Shown here: piece after piece, positions 20,314 through 29,373 of the stretch
How positions within the stretch are numbered: position 1 is the stretch's first letter
Layout of the letters: each line of letters starts with the position of its first letter
Assembly (NCBI RefSeq): GCF_040149665.1
Contig: NZ_JBEFLP010000001.1
Coordinates: 1,488,001 to 1,552,000 of the forward strand
Length of the DNA: 64,000 nucleotides
Direction of reading: 5' to 3'
Origin: Sulfitobacter sp. HNIBRBA3233
GTDB taxonomy: Bacteria > Pseudomonadota > Alphaproteobacteria > Rhodobacterales > Rhodobacteraceae
The notes under the pieces: model-generated
The model's input: the letters and a program-made list of their open reading frames with translations, nothing else
Told to the model about the DNA's origin: nothing
Databases searched by the model: none
Program-made: the position numbers and the translations under genes

Positions 20314-21707
20314 CAGCGTCTCCTGTGTCTGTCGGGGTTCGGGTAGGTCCGTGGCGGCGGGGCGTCAAGGGTGACCGGATCGACCGCTTCGAGGGTCCTG
20401 ACGTAAAACCAGCCCCAGGTGGCCGCCGCCGCGCCAACAACGATCCCCGCAGCCGCCTGGCCGTAGATGACGCCCGATGCGCCGAAAATGCCCGTGAACC
20501 ACAGCGCCGCGGGCCAGCTGAGCAGCCCGTCCTTGGTCCAGTTCACAAGGGTCGAGCGCCCCGGTTTGCCCAGATTGTTGAACGCCGCGTTCGACACGAA
20601 AAGCGCCCCGAAGAAAATGAACCCGCCGACACCGATGACGGCGAAGGCGCGCAGCACCTCGGCCCCCTGTCCGGTCAAGCCGAAGGCGGCGATGATGTAG
20701 GGAACCAGCAGAACGAACAGCCCCCAGGCCACCAGCGTATAGCCCAGACAGAAGATCAGCGCATCGCGGTAGGTGCTGCGCACCCTGTCCAGCTGTCCCG
20801 CGCCGAAGTTCTGCCCGAAGATGCCGCCAATCGCGCCGCTCAGCGCGAAAATCCCTCCGAAAACCACCACTGTCAGCCGCCCGACCACAGCCCAGGCGGC
20901 GACCGCGTCATCGCCGTAGGGGGCCATCACGATCGTCAGAAGGTAGTTGCCGACAGGTGTGCTCATCTGGGTGGCGATGGCGGGAATGGCAACGGCAACG
21001 AACGGACTGCCGATGTTGCGCAGGGTGCTCAACCGGGGCCGGTCAACCAGCGCCAGCTGGCGGATCGCGAAGTGCACGGCCAGCACCAGCAGGCAAATGC
21101 GGAACAGGACCAGCCCGATCGCAGCCCCGTCCAGCCCCAGACCCATCCAGAAGATCAGCACCGGATCGATCAGCAGCAGAACGCAGCCCCCCAGAAGAGT
21201 GATATACATCGCCTTCGCGCCATAGCCGTCTGCCCTCAGCGTCCCCGACATCACCAGCGCGGCGGACATCGGAACAAGCGACGGAATGGTGATCGCCAGA
21301 TAGCGCGCCGCGAGACGCGCGGTTTCCCCTTCGGCCCCTGCAAAACCGACCAGCGCATGCCGGAAGCCCACGATCAGCGAGGCAACAACCGCGAGGGTTG
21401 CCGCAGCAATCGCCACCGCCGCCCCGGCCTGACGGCGCGCGCGCTCGCGGTCCCCCGCCCCGATGCTGCGCGACACCACCGCCGTTGCGGCGATCATCAG
21501 CCCGACCGCGATGGAGACGGAAAAGAACTGCACCGCGTAGGCAAAGCCCACCGCCGCGACCAGCTGCGGATCCCCCAGTTGCGACACCCAGAGCAGGTTC
21601 GCCGCATCCACGATGAACACAAACGTGATCCCCAGCGCACCTGTCGCCGTCATCCGCGTGACATGCCCCAGCGTGGACCCTGTCAGGAATCGCCCCGCCT
21701 CGCTCAT
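20313..21707 (-). CDS. MATE family efflux transporter
   Basis: The 464-aa protein has about twelve hydrophobic helices with MATE features: two homologous halves, the TM1 segment TATGALGITFVFIVDAANLL, and a half-repeat start after about residue 230. MATE proteins export drugs or cationic metabolites using Na+ or H+ gradients. The start at 21707 (MSEAGRFLTGSTLGHVTR) overlaps the MFS gene stop by 4 bp (ATGA), whereas the longer frame reads through the MFS coding sequence. Substrate unknown. Confidence 0.88.
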   Translation of the reverse strand: MSEAGRFLTGSTLGHVTRMTATGALGITFVFIVDAANLLWVSQLGDPQLVAAVGFAYAVQFFSVSIAVGLMIAATAVVSRSIGAGDRERARRQAGAAVAIAAATLAVVASLIVGFRHALVGFAGAEGETARLAARYLAITIPSLVPMSAALVMSGTLRADGYGAKAMYITLLGGCVLLLIDPVLIFWMGLGLDGAAIGLVLFRICLLVLAVHFAIRQLALVDRPRLSTLRNIGSPFVAVAIPAIATQMSTPVGNYLLTIVMAPYGDDAVAAWAVVGRLTVVVFGGIFALSGAIGGIFGQNFGAGQLDRVRSTYRDALIFCLGYTLVAWGLFVLLVPYIIAAFGLTGQGAEVLRAFAVIGVGGFIFFGALFVSNAAFNNLGKPGRSTLVNWTKDGLLSWPAALWFTGIFGASGVIYGQAAAGIVVGAAAATWGWFYVRTLEAVDPVTLDAPPPRTYPNPDRHRRR

Positions 21708-22936
21708 TCGGCGGCCTGCGGCAGCGCCCCGGCAAAGACGGTCTCGCCCCCGGGCACCGGATGGCGCGGGATCATGGCCGCCAGCAGGAAGGAGATCATC
21801 GCCATGCCCGCGGCAAGCAGGAATACCGCCGCAGGCGACGCAAGCCACAACAGCCCCAGCAAGACCGGCAGAAACACCGCAGCGATATGGTTAATCGTGA
21901 AGGCAACGGCAGCCGTGGGCGCCATATCCCCCGGCGCGCCGATTTTCTGGAAATAAGTCTTCAACGCAAGGGCGAGCCCGAAAAACATGTGATCCAACAC
22001 ATAGAGAACCGCCGCCACCTGAAACCCCCAGTCGAAGAAATAGACGCCGCCGTAGGCAAGAAAGACGCAGACCAGTCCCGCGTATTCGAACAACAGCGCG
22101 TTGCGCTCGCCGAAACGCGCGACGATGCGGCCCAGCATCGGCGCCACGATCATGTTGAGCACCAGATTGATCAGATACAGACCCGCGATCTCGTGCACGG
22201 CAAAGCCGAACTTCTCGACCATCATGAAACCGGCAAAAACCATGAAGATCTGCCGCCGTGCGCCCGACATGAACTGCAGCGCATAATAGAGCCAGTACCG
22301 CCGGCGCAGCACCAGCCGCTTGATCTGCGGATGCGGGCTTTCGTATTGCGGATAGGCCAGCAGCGCAAAAAGCGCCACGCCGATGGTGATCCCGCCCCCC
22401 GCCATGAAGACCACGTTATAGGTCAGGCCCAGAGGCTCCCACAGGACCATGATCACGAAATAGACGCAGAAAGTCGCGGCCGATCCGGTGGCCATCAGCC
22501 AGCCCAGAATCTGCGGCGCACGATCCTTGGGAAGCCATTGCAATTGCAGCGACTGGTTCACCGTCTCGTAGTAATGGAACCCGACCGAGCTCAGAAAGGT
22601 CAGGATCATGATCCCCGTCAGTTGCGGAAACCAGGCGGTGATCGCCGTGGCAGCCCCCAGCAGCATCAGGGACACGAGCCCGAGAACCTGCTCGCGCAGG
22701 ACGATGATCAGAAAGATCACCAGAAAACTCAGGAACCCCGGAATTTCGCGGATCGTGTGCAACAGCCCGATATCGGCGCCGTCGAAATCCGCGACCTCTT
22801 TCACGAAGTTGTTCAACAGCGCGTACCAGGTGAAGAATGCCACCGGCATCGCCAGCGCCATCAGGAACAGCAGCGTCACGGGCCGACGCCAGAGGGGCTG
22901 GTCCTTCGCCTGATCGAGTGTGAGAAAATCCATCAT
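21704..22936 (-). CDS. Major facilitator superfamily transporter
   Basis: The 410-aa protein has about twelve TM helices in two blocks with a basic central loop (PHPQIKRLVLRRRYW). The start at 22936 is a double ATG (MMDFLTLDQAKDQPLWRRP) and follows a leader with two short hairpins and a GAGTTTA element. First gene of the MFS-MATE-prmA coupled set. The substrate cannot be inferred. Confidence 0.85.
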   Translation of the reverse strand: MMDFLTLDQAKDQPLWRRPVTLLFLMALAMPVAFFTWYALLNNFVKEVADFDGADIGLLHTIREIPGFLSFLVIFLIIVLREQVLGLVSLMLLGAATAITAWFPQLTGIMILTFLSSVGFHYYETVNQSLQLQWLPKDRAPQILGWLMATGSAATFCVYFVIMVLWEPLGLTYNVVFMAGGGITIGVALFALLAYPQYESPHPQIKRLVLRRRYWLYYALQFMSGARRQIFMVFAGFMMVEKFGFAVHEIAGLYLINLVLNMIVAPMLGRIVARFGERNALLFEYAGLVCVFLAYGGVYFFDWGFQVAAVLYVLDHMFFGLALALKTYFQKIGAPGDMAPTAAVAFTINHIAAVFLPVLLGLLWLASPAAVFLLAAGMAMISFLLAAMIPRHPVPGGETVFAGALPQAAE

Positions 22937-22958
22937 GCGGATTTCATTACGCCCGCGC

Positions 22959-22990
22959 CTCGCCTTTGGCGAGACTGTTTTGGGCAAAAC
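22959..22990 (-). promoter_or_regulatory. Tandem hairpins in the MFS-MATE-prmA leader
   Basis: Two adjacent perfect 6-bp hairpins: CTCGCC/GGCGAG (22959-22973, 3-nt loop) and GTTTTG/CAAAAC (22977-22990, 2-nt loop). They lie between the GAGTTTA element and the MFS start, where they would be transcribed as a 5' leader. Function unknown. Confidence 0.4.
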
Positions 22991-23005
22991 GGCACGGTCT
23001 GTGGG

Positions 23006-23030
23006 TCTCCATTTTGCCCCTAAACTCATG
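23006..23030 (-). repeat. GAGTTTA-type intergenic element, copy 3
   Basis: On the minus strand this reads ATGAGTTTAGGGGCAAAATG then GAGA. It lies 70 bp upstream of the MFS start. It matches the copies at 3677-3700 and 15971-15990. Confidence 0.5.
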
Positions 23031-23088
23031 CCCGAGCCCGCCCGCACGCGATCCGTCGCCTAGGGGGCGGAAACGGGACGGCGGGCGG

Positions 23089-23116
23089 GGCGTCTTGCGC
23101 CCGCGCGCAAGAGCGC
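23089..23116 (-). terminator. Hairpin just downstream of priA
   Basis: GGCGTCTTGCGC (23089-23100) pairs with GCGCAAGAGCGCC (23104-23116) with one bulged G. It lies 10 bp after the priA stop. No U-tract follows, so Rho-independent termination would be weak. Confidence 0.45.
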
Positions 23117-23125
23117 CGCACGGCG

Positions 23126-25378
23126 TCAGTAGAAACTCTGGGGATCGATATCGACCGCTAGACGCAAATCACCGGTCAGCCGGATCTGGCCGACCCATTC
23201 GGCCAGCGCCCGTTGCAGCGGGGCGGCCTTGTCGGCCTTCACCAGAAGCCGCACCCGATGGCGTCCGCGCACCCGTGCGACCGGGGCGGGCGCCGGTCCG
23301 AAAACCTGCGCGCCGACGGCGCGCAGCGCGCGGTCGTTGCGCGCCAGCCGGTTGCCCGCGTCGAACACCGCCGCGACATCGGGCCCGCTCAGTATGATCC
23401 CCGCCAGCCTGCCGTAGGGCGGCATGCCCGCCGCCCGCCTTTCGTCGGCTTCGGCCTGCCAGAACGCCTCTTCCTCACCGGCGAGGATCGCGCGGATCAC
23501 GGGATGCTCGGGCTGGTAGGTCTGCAACAGCGCCGTGCCCGGCGCTTCGGCGCGGCCCGCGCGGCCCGCCACCTGCCGCATCAGCTGGAATGTCCGCTCC
23601 GCCGCGCGCAGGTCCGACCCGCTCAGGCCCAGATCCGCGTCGATCACACCGACCAGCGTCAGTTTCGGAAAATTATGGCCCTTGGCCACCAGCTGGGTGC
23701 CGATCACGATGTCCGCGGCCCCCTCGGCGATGCCCGCGATTTCGGCCTTGAGCGCGCGGGCCGATCCGTACATGTCCGAACTCAGCGTGGCGATGCGCGC
23801 CTCCGGCCAGAGCGCCGCGGCCTCCTCGCCCAGCCGCTCCACACCGGGGCCGATCGCCGCCAGCTTGTCCTCGGCCTCGCACGAAGGGCACACCGTGGGC
23901 ATCGGTTTGCTCTCGCCGCACTGGTGGCAGATCAGCCGCTTGAGAAACCGGTGCTCTACCATCCGTGCGTCGCAATCGTCACAGCCGATCTGGTGTCCGC
24001 AGGCCCGGCACAGGGTGATCGGCGCATAGCCGCGGCGGTTGATGAACAGCATCGCCTGCTCCCCGCGCTCCAGCCGGGCGTCCACCTCGGCCTTCAGCCT
24101 TGGCGACACCCACCTGTCCGACGGCAGGCCCTCCACGCGCATGTCGATGGTACCCATCTGCGGCATCACCGCCGGACCGAAGCGCGATGTCAGCTCGAGC
24201 CTTTCGTATTTGCCTGCCTGCGCGTTCACCCAGCTTTCAAGGCTCGGTGTAGCCGAGGCAAGCACCACATGCGCCCCGCAGATCGACGCCCGCAGCACCG
24301 CCATGTCGCGCGCGTTGTAAAGCACCCCGTCTTCCTGTTTGTAGGAGGTGTCGTGCTCCTCGTCCACGACCACCAACCCGAGGTTCTGAAACGGCAGGAA
24401 AAGGGCCGACCGCGCCCCGATCACCAGCTGCGCCTGCCCTTGCCCAACCATCCGCCAGATCCGGCGGCGTTCGGTCATCGTGGCGCCCGAATGCCATTCG
24501 GCGGGTCTGGCGCCGAAACGCGCCTCGACACGGGTCAGGAATTCGGCCGTCAGCGCAATTTCGGGCAACAGCACCAGCGCCTGCCGCCCCTGCCGCAAGG
24601 CCGCCGCCACCGCTTCGAGGTAGACTTCGGTCTTGCCCGACCCGGTGACCCCGCGCAAAAGCGTGGTCCCGTAGTCGCCAGACTGGACGGCACAGGCCAG
24701 ATGGTCGGAGGCCGCCGCCTGATCCGGCGTCAGCGCCTTGCCCGGCAGTTCCGGATCCAGCCGCCCGAAGGGCAGATCGCGCGGGCTGTCCTCCTCGCGC
24801 ACAACCCCCTGTTTGACCAGCCCCTTGACGACCGATGGGGTCACGCCGGACATCTCGGCCAGTTCCTTGAGCGTGAACGCCAGATCGCCGTATTCGGCCA
24901 AGGTTTCGATCACCGCCGTGCGCGCCTTGGTCACACGGTCGGGATCGCCGGCCCCCCGCCGGTAGATCTTGCGCATCGACGGCGGATCGCCCAGCCCCGG
25001 CGCGCGCGTCGCCAGCCGCAACATCGCGCTGAGCGGTGTCAGCGTGTAGGCCGCCGATTTTTCCAGAAAGCTTTTCATCTCCTCGCGCATCGGCGCCGCA
25101 TCCAGAACGCGAATGACCGAGCGCACCTTGGCATAGTCGAAATCTCCCTTGCCCGGCCCCCAGACGACACCCAGCACCTTGCGCGGCCCAAGCGGCACTT
25201 CGACGAAGGCACCGGGCCGGCAGCCACCTTCGGGCGCCTTGTAATCCAGCAGACGGTCCAGCGGCTGCGTGGTCAGAACCGCCACCAAGGCACCTTCGTC
25301 AAAGAATTCATCTTGCACCAAGGCGGCCTCTCTCGTTTCGGCGGGGCGGGTTTCGGGGGTTCTCGCGCGGCGGATCAT
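23126..25378 (-). CDS. priA: Primosomal protein N' (replication restart helicase PriA)
   Basis: PriA reloads the replisome at stalled forks. The 750-aa protein has the N-terminal 3'-end binding domain, Walker A GVTGSGKTE, the DEEH box in VVVDEEHDTSYKQ, paired zinc-binding cysteines (CRACGHQIGCDDCD and CHQCGESKPMPTVCPSC), and helicase motifs V/VI including QVAGRAGRAEAPG. The first ATG gives a slightly extended N-terminus; a later start is possible. Divergent from the transaldolase-like gene. Confidence 0.96.
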   Translation of the reverse strand: MIRRARTPETRPAETREAALVQDEFFDEGALVAVLTTQPLDRLLDYKAPEGGCRPGAFVEVPLGPRKVLGVVWGPGKGDFDYAKVRSVIRVLDAAPMREEMKSFLEKSAAYTLTPLSAMLRLATRAPGLGDPPSMRKIYRRGAGDPDRVTKARTAVIETLAEYGDLAFTLKELAEMSGVTPSVVKGLVKQGVVREEDSPRDLPFGRLDPELPGKALTPDQAAASDHLACAVQSGDYGTTLLRGVTGSGKTEVYLEAVAAALRQGRQALVLLPEIALTAEFLTRVEARFGARPAEWHSGATMTERRRIWRMVGQGQAQLVIGARSALFLPFQNLGLVVVDEEHDTSYKQEDGVLYNARDMAVLRASICGAHVVLASATPSLESWVNAQAGKYERLELTSRFGPAVMPQMGTIDMRVEGLPSDRWVSPRLKAEVDARLERGEQAMLFINRRGYAPITLCRACGHQIGCDDCDARMVEHRFLKRLICHQCGESKPMPTVCPSCEAEDKLAAIGPGVERLGEEAAALWPEARIATLSSDMYGSARALKAEIAGIAEGAADIVIGTQLVAKGHNFPKLTLVGVIDADLGLSGSDLRAAERTFQLMRQVAGRAGRAEAPGTALLQTYQPEHPVIRAILAGEEEAFWQAEADERRAAGMPPYGRLAGIILSGPDVAAVFDAGNRLARNDRALRAVGAQVFGPAPAPVARVRGRHRVRLLVKADKAAPLQRALAEWVGQIRLTGDLRLAVDIDPQSFY

Positions 25379-25439
25379 GCGCTAAAGCGTGACCAGATAT
25401 AACCGCCCCTGCCCTCATTCCAACCACGAAGGACCGGAT

Positions 25440-26093
25440 ATGAAGTTTTTTGTAGATACCGCCGATGTCGACGCCATCGCAGAGCTCAACGATCTGGGCA
25501 TGGTCGACGGGGTGACGACGAATCCCTCGCTGATCCTGAAGTCCGGTCGCGACATCCTCGAAGTGACCAAGGAGATCTGCGGCATCGTCTCGGGGCCCGT
25601 ATCGGCCGAGGTTGTCGCGCTCGAGGCGGATGCGATGATTGCCGAAGGTCGCAAGCTGGCCGAGATCGCCCCGAACATCGCCGTCAAGCTGCCGCTGACA
25701 TGGGACGGGCTGAAAGCGTGCAAGGTGCTGTCGGGCGAAGGCAAGATGATCAACGTCACCCTGTGCTTCTCGGCCAATCAGGCGCTTCTGGCGGCAAAGG
25801 CGGGTGCGAGCTTCATCTCGCCCTTCATCGGGCGGCTCGACGATATCAACCTCGACGGGATGGATCTGATCGAGGATATCCGCACCATCTATGACAACTA
25901 CGGTTTCTCGACGGAAATCCTTGCCGCGTCGATCCGGTCGGTCAACCATGTACAGGATTGCGCGCGCATCGGTGCCGACGTCATGACCGCACCACCGGAA
26001 GTCATCCGCAAGCTGGCGGCCCATCCGCTGACCGACAAGGGGCTCGACCAGTTCATGAAAGACTGGGCAAAGACCGGTCAGAAAATCCTCTGA
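25440..26093 (+). CDS. Fructose-6-phosphate aldolase / transaldolase family protein
   Basis: The 217-aa protein is a small (subfamily 3B) transaldolase: GVTTNPSLI (residues 24-32) and the Schiff-base lysine Lys83 in VKLPLTWDG. Members act either as transaldolase or as fructose-6-phosphate aldolase; the sequence does not settle which. The ATG at 25440 is chosen because [10 protein letters not shown] is the conserved start; the upstream extension is not. Confidence 0.92.
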   Translation: MKFFVDTADVDAIAELNDLGMVDGVTTNPSLILKSGRDILEVTKEICGIVSGPVSAEVVALEADAMIAEGRKLAEIAPNIAVKLPLTWDGLKACKVLSGEGKMINVTLCFSANQALLAAKAGASFISPFIGRLDDINLDGMDLIEDIRTIYDNYGFSTEILAASIRSVNHVQDCARIGADVMTAPPEVIRKLAAHPLTDKGLDQFMKDWAKTGQKIL

Positions 26094-26157
26094 CATCCCG
26101 TAGGGCCGGCGCAGGTCGCGTCACAGTCGCGGAAAATAACTTCAATGCGGCGGAAAA

Positions 26158-26183
26158 AGGGGCAGCAATTTGGCGCTGCCCCT
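26158..26183 (-). terminator. Minus-oriented intrinsic terminator between two plus-strand genes
   Basis: AGGGGCAGC (26158-26166) and GCTGCCCCT (26175-26183) form a perfect 9-bp stem with an 8-nt loop. The complement of the A-run at 26154-26158 gives a U-tract only on the minus strand, so it would stop leftward (antisense) transcription rather than read-through from the upstream plus-strand gene. Confidence 0.6.
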
Positions 26184-26219
26184 GCTAATGTCGCGCCAAA
26201 CAAGAAAACCGAGAGCAGC

Positions 26220-26927
26220 ATGAGCAGCAGCCCCAAGATTGAAGACACCGTCCGCGAGGCGATCATTTCGCGTCCCGACGTGATCCTTGACGACACCGAC
26301 GTGATGCAGGCGCTGATCGCGGCGAATGAAAAGGCGATGGGGGGCAATATCGTCGATCTGCGCGGCATCGCGATGGAACGGCTCGAGACCCGGCTCGACC
26401 GGCTCGAGGACACCCATCGCAGCGTGATTGCCGCCGCCTACGAGAACCTTGCCGGCACCAACCAGATCCACCGCGCCATCCTGCGGATGCTCGATCCGGT
26501 GGAATTCGAAACCTTCCTGCGCGATCTGGGCGGCGAAGTTGCCGAGATCCTGCGCGTGGATTCGGTAAAGCTGGTGCTGGAATCGGTCCAGAACGACAAT
26601 GACCCGACGGTCAAACGGCTGGGCGATGTGCTCAGCGTGGCCGAACCGGGGTTCATCGACGCCTACCTCACGCAGGGACGCGGCGGCACGGTGCGGCAGG
26701 TGACACTGCGGTCGGTGCAGGATGCATCCGAACAGATTTACGGCCCGAACGCGGACTGGATACGCTCCGAAGCCTGCCTCAAGCTCGATTTCGGCGCGGG
26801 CCGCCTGCCCGGCCTTCTGGTGCTGGGTGCGGAGGATCCGCATATGTTCGGCCCGCAACAGGGCACCGATCTGCTGGCTTTCTTCACCGGCGTCTTCGAG
26901 CGGACGATGCGCCGCTGGCTGTCTTGA
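26220..26927 (+). CDS. DUF484 family protein
   Basis: The 235-aa protein matches DUF484: an N-terminal helix (IISRPDVILDDTDVMQALIAAN), a coiled region (MERLETRLDRLEDTHRSVIAAAYENL) and a C-terminal GAF-like domain (LVLGAEDPHMFGPQQGTDLLAFFTGVFE). Such genes commonly lie directly upstream of xerC. The role is unproven. The ATG at 26220 is preferred to the upstream frame, which runs through the hairpin. Confidence 0.9.
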   Translation: MSSSPKIEDTVREAIISRPDVILDDTDVMQALIAANEKAMGGNIVDLRGIAMERLETRLDRLEDTHRSVIAAAYENLAGTNQIHRAILRMLDPVEFETFLRDLGGEVAEILRVDSVKLVLESVQNDNDPTVKRLGDVLSVAEPGFIDAYLTQGRGGTVRQVTLRSVQDASEQIYGPNADWIRSEACLKLDFGAGRLPGLLVLGAEDPHMFGPQQGTDLLAFFTGVFERTMRRWLS

Positions 26928-27862
26928 GCGGTCCACAAGATACCCTCGCCATCAGCCCCGCCGCGCGCGATGCCCTGCAAACGTGGCTGGAGCACCAGCG
27001 CGCGCTGAAGGGCACCGCCGAAAACACGCTCACCGCCTATCGCGGCGATGTGACCGGCTGGCTGGCATTCATGTCTGTCCACCACGGGCAGAGCCAGGGA
27101 TTGGGGGCGCTGTCGCGGATCACCATTTCCGACATGCGCGCCTGGATGGCCCAGACACGCGGACAGGACGTGGGCGCACGGTCGCTGGCGCGCAAGCTGT
27201 CGGCGGTCAAGGCGTTCTACCGCTGGCTGTCCGAGCGCGAAGGCTTCGAGCCCACGGCGGTTTTGCAGACGCGCGCGCCGAAATTCACCAAGAAACTGCC
27301 GCGCCCTCTGGCCATCGACGCGGCGAAAGAGCTGATCGACTGTGTCGAACATCAGGGCAAGGCGCCCTGGGTCGCCGCGCGGGACGTGGCGGTGCTGACA
27401 CTGCTCTGGGGCTGCGGGCTGCGCATTTCCGAGGCGCTCGGTCTGACGGGCGGCGATGCCCCCCTGCCCGCCAGCCTGCGGATTCTGGGCAAGGGCGGCA
27501 AGGAGCGGGTCGTGCCGGTTCTGCCCGCTGCCCGTGCGGCGGTCGATCAGTACCTGTCGCTCTGCCCGCATCCGCAAGAGGATAAGGGGCCGCTGTTCCG
27601 GGGGGCGCGGGGCGGTGCGCTGAATCCACGCGCGATCCAGGAGGTGATGGCCGCCGCGCGGATGCAGCTGGGGCTTCCGGCATCGGCAACACCGCACGCG
27701 ATGCGCCACAGCTTTGCCACGCACCTTCTGGATGCCGGCGGCGATCTGCGGGCGATCCAGGAATTGCTGGGCCACGCGTCGCTGTCGACCACGCAGGCCT
27801 ATACGGCAGTCGATACGCTGCGGTTGATGGATGTCTACAACCGCGCCCACCCGCGCGCCTGA
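26924..27862 (+). CDS. xerC: Tyrosine recombinase XerC
   Basis: XerC with XerD resolves chromosome dimers at dif. All catalytic residues are visible in the 312-aa protein: Arg167 (CGLRISEALGL), Lys193 (GGKER), His258-x2-Arg261 (HAMRHSFATHLL), His284 (LLGHASL) and the nucleophile Tyr293 (TTQAYTAVD). The start is TTG at 26924, overlapping the DUF484 stop by 4 bp (TTGA). The DUF484 context favours XerC over XerD. Confidence 0.93.
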   Translation: MSGPQDTLAISPAARDALQTWLEHQRALKGTAENTLTAYRGDVTGWLAFMSVHHGQSQGLGALSRITISDMRAWMAQTRGQDVGARSLARKLSAVKAFYRWLSEREGFEPTAVLQTRAPKFTKKLPRPLAIDAAKELIDCVEHQGKAPWVAARDVAVLTLLWGCGLRISEALGLTGGDAPLPASLRILGKGGKERVVPVLPAARAAVDQYLSLCPHPQEDKGPLFRGARGGALNPRAIQEVMAAARMQLGLPASATPHAMRHSFATHLLDAGGDLRAIQELLGHASLSTTQAYTAVDTLRLMDVYNRAHPRA

Positions 27863-27912
27863 CACCGGTTTTTGCCTTTGCATCCCGCCAGCCAATTTGC
27901 GAGACAGTTTCC

Positions 27913-28608
27913 ATGAACATGCGTCAAAAAGCCCTCACCGTCCATTTGCTCACCGCCACAGGCGCCGTCTTTGCGATGCTGGCGATGCTCGCGGCGGTCG
28001 ACGCCAAATACGACATGATGTTCCTGTGGCTGGTCGTGGCCTTTTTCGTGGACGGCATCGACGGGCCGCTGGCACGCAAGTACGATGTCAAGGCAAACGC
28101 GCCGGAATTCGACGGTGTGCTGCTGGATCTGATCATCGACTACCTGACCTATGTGTTCATTCCGGCCTTCGCCTTGTTCGCTTCGGGGTTGATGGACGGC
28201 TGGTCGGGGTGGGTGATGATCATCATCGTCACCTTTGCATCCGCCATGTATTTTTGCGACACGCGCATGAAAACAAAGGATAATTCCTTCTGGGGATTTC
28301 CGGGATGCTTCAACATGCTGGTTCTGGTGATCTTTGCGCTGAACCCTGCGTGGTATGTCAGCCTGATCCTGGTGCTCTTCCTGTCGATCACCATGTTCCT
28401 GCCGCTGAAATTCGTGCATCCGGTCCGCACCGAGCGCTGGCGTGCGGTCACGCTGCCGATGGCGCTGGCCTGGACCTTCTTTGCCGGTTGGGCCGCATGG
28501 GTGAATTTCCATCCCGAAAGCTGGGCGCAGTGGGGCCTTGTGATCACTTCCGTCTACCTGATGCTGGCAGGCATCGTGCAGCAGGCCTTTTTCGATCCCA
28601 AGGAATGA
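27913..28608 (+). CDS. pcs: Phosphatidylcholine synthase
   Basis: Pcs condenses choline with CDP-diacylglycerol to make phosphatidylcholine in one step. The 231-aa membrane protein has the CDP-alcohol phosphotransferase signature: Asp47, Asp50-Gly51, Ala54-Arg55, then Gly68, Asp72 and Asp76 (in DGIDGPLARK and FDGVLLDLIID), with about seven further hydrophobic helices. Phosphatidylcholine is a major roseobacter lipid when choline is available. It stands alone between xerC and ogt. Confidence 0.9.
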   Translation: MNMRQKALTVHLLTATGAVFAMLAMLAAVDAKYDMMFLWLVVAFFVDGIDGPLARKYDVKANAPEFDGVLLDLIIDYLTYVFIPAFALFASGLMDGWSGWVMIIIVTFASAMYFCDTRMKTKDNSFWGFPGCFNMLVLVIFALNPAWYVSLILVLFLSITMFLPLKFVHPVRTERWRAVTLPMALAWTFFAGWAAWVNFHPESWAQWGLVITSVYLMLAGIVQQAFFDPKE

Positions 28609-28631
28609 GGCGGGCCGCCGCGCCCGGCGCC

Positions 28632-29087
28632 TCAGATCAGGAAACCGCCTGCCCCCTCGTGCCGCAGCAGCGCGACTTTCGTCTCGACGCCGCCCGCCCC
28701 TGAAAAGCCGGTCAGGCCTTTCGCGCCCATCACCCGGTGGCAGGGAATGATGACCGGGATCGGATTGCCGCCACAGGCCTGTCCCACAGCCTGCGCTGGC
28801 ACGCCGAGCGCCTTGGCAATCTCGCCGTATGTGCAGGTTTCTCCGAAAGGAATGGCGCGCATGGCGTCGCAGACTGCGCGCTGGAAATCAGAGCCCGACA
28901 CGCGTAGCGGCAGATCGAACTCCCTTAGCGTGCCCGCATCGTAGGCCAGAAGCTGGCGGCGGGCCTCCTCCAGCACCTGCGTGCTGTCCTCGGTAGGTGC
29001 ACGCCCCCACCCGAGGCGCAGGAGGGCGCCGTCATCCTCTGTCAGGACGAGCGTGCCGAATTGCGTGGGAACGGTACAGTGGCGCAT
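28632..29087 (-). CDS. ogt: Methylated-DNA-[protein]-cysteine S-methyltransferase
   Basis: A suicide repair protein that removes O6-methylguanine. The 151-aa protein contains the active site PCHRVM with Cys116 as acceptor, the helix-turn-helix-like TYGEIAKALGVPAQAVGQACGGNP recognition segment, and a short N-terminal domain typical of Ogt rather than Ada. It is 31 bp downstream of the DUF3253 gene. Confidence 0.94.
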   Translation of the reverse strand: MRHCTVPTQFGTLVLTEDDGALLRLGWGRAPTEDSTQVLEEARRQLLAYDAGTLREFDLPLRVSGSDFQRAVCDAMRAIPFGETCTYGEIAKALGVPAQAVGQACGGNPIPVIIPCHRVMGAKGLTGFSGAGGVETKVALLRHEGAGGFLI

Positions 29088-29118
29088 GGGGACAGAGTGC
29101 CCCTTTGGCGAGGCTGCC

Positions 29119-29373
29119 TCAATCCGATTCCTGCGGTTTCCGCAGCCGGATCGGACCTCTGGCTGTCAGCGCATCGACGCGAACGCCCTTCTGGACGACC
29201 TCGATGCGGCCCCCTTCGGCGAGGTCGGCTGCAACCACGCGCACGGGCTGCATCAGGTCCCGCCAGACGGGCGAGAGCCCGCGCGCCACCTCCGAGGGGC
29301 AGACCGACTTGCCCGCCCCCCGCAGATTTATCTGCCGCACGATCTCGGCCGCGATCTCAGCCCGAGACGGCAC
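29119..29373 (-). CDS. DUF3253 domain-containing small protein
   Basis: An 84-aa winged-helix-like DUF3253 protein (EIAAEIVRQINLRGAGKSVC, PSEVARGLSPVWRDLM, VRVVAADLAEGGRIEVVQKG). No ATG fits; I chose GTG at 29373 (VPSRAEIAAEIV), which overlaps the ileS 3' end by 17 bp. The longer upstream frame is antisense-like low-quality sequence inside ileS. Function unknown; position suggests co-translation with ileS. Confidence 0.8.
   Translation of the reverse strand: MPSRAEIAAEIVRQINLRGAGKSVCPSEVARGLSPVWRDLMQPVRVVAADLAEGGRIEVVQKGVRVDALTARGPIRLRKPQESD

Noticed and set aside
22959-22990. Tandem short hairpins as an intrinsic terminator for priA
   Set aside because: They lie about 140-170 bp past the priA stop, have 6-bp stems and no U-tract. 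A leader role for the MFS gene fits better.
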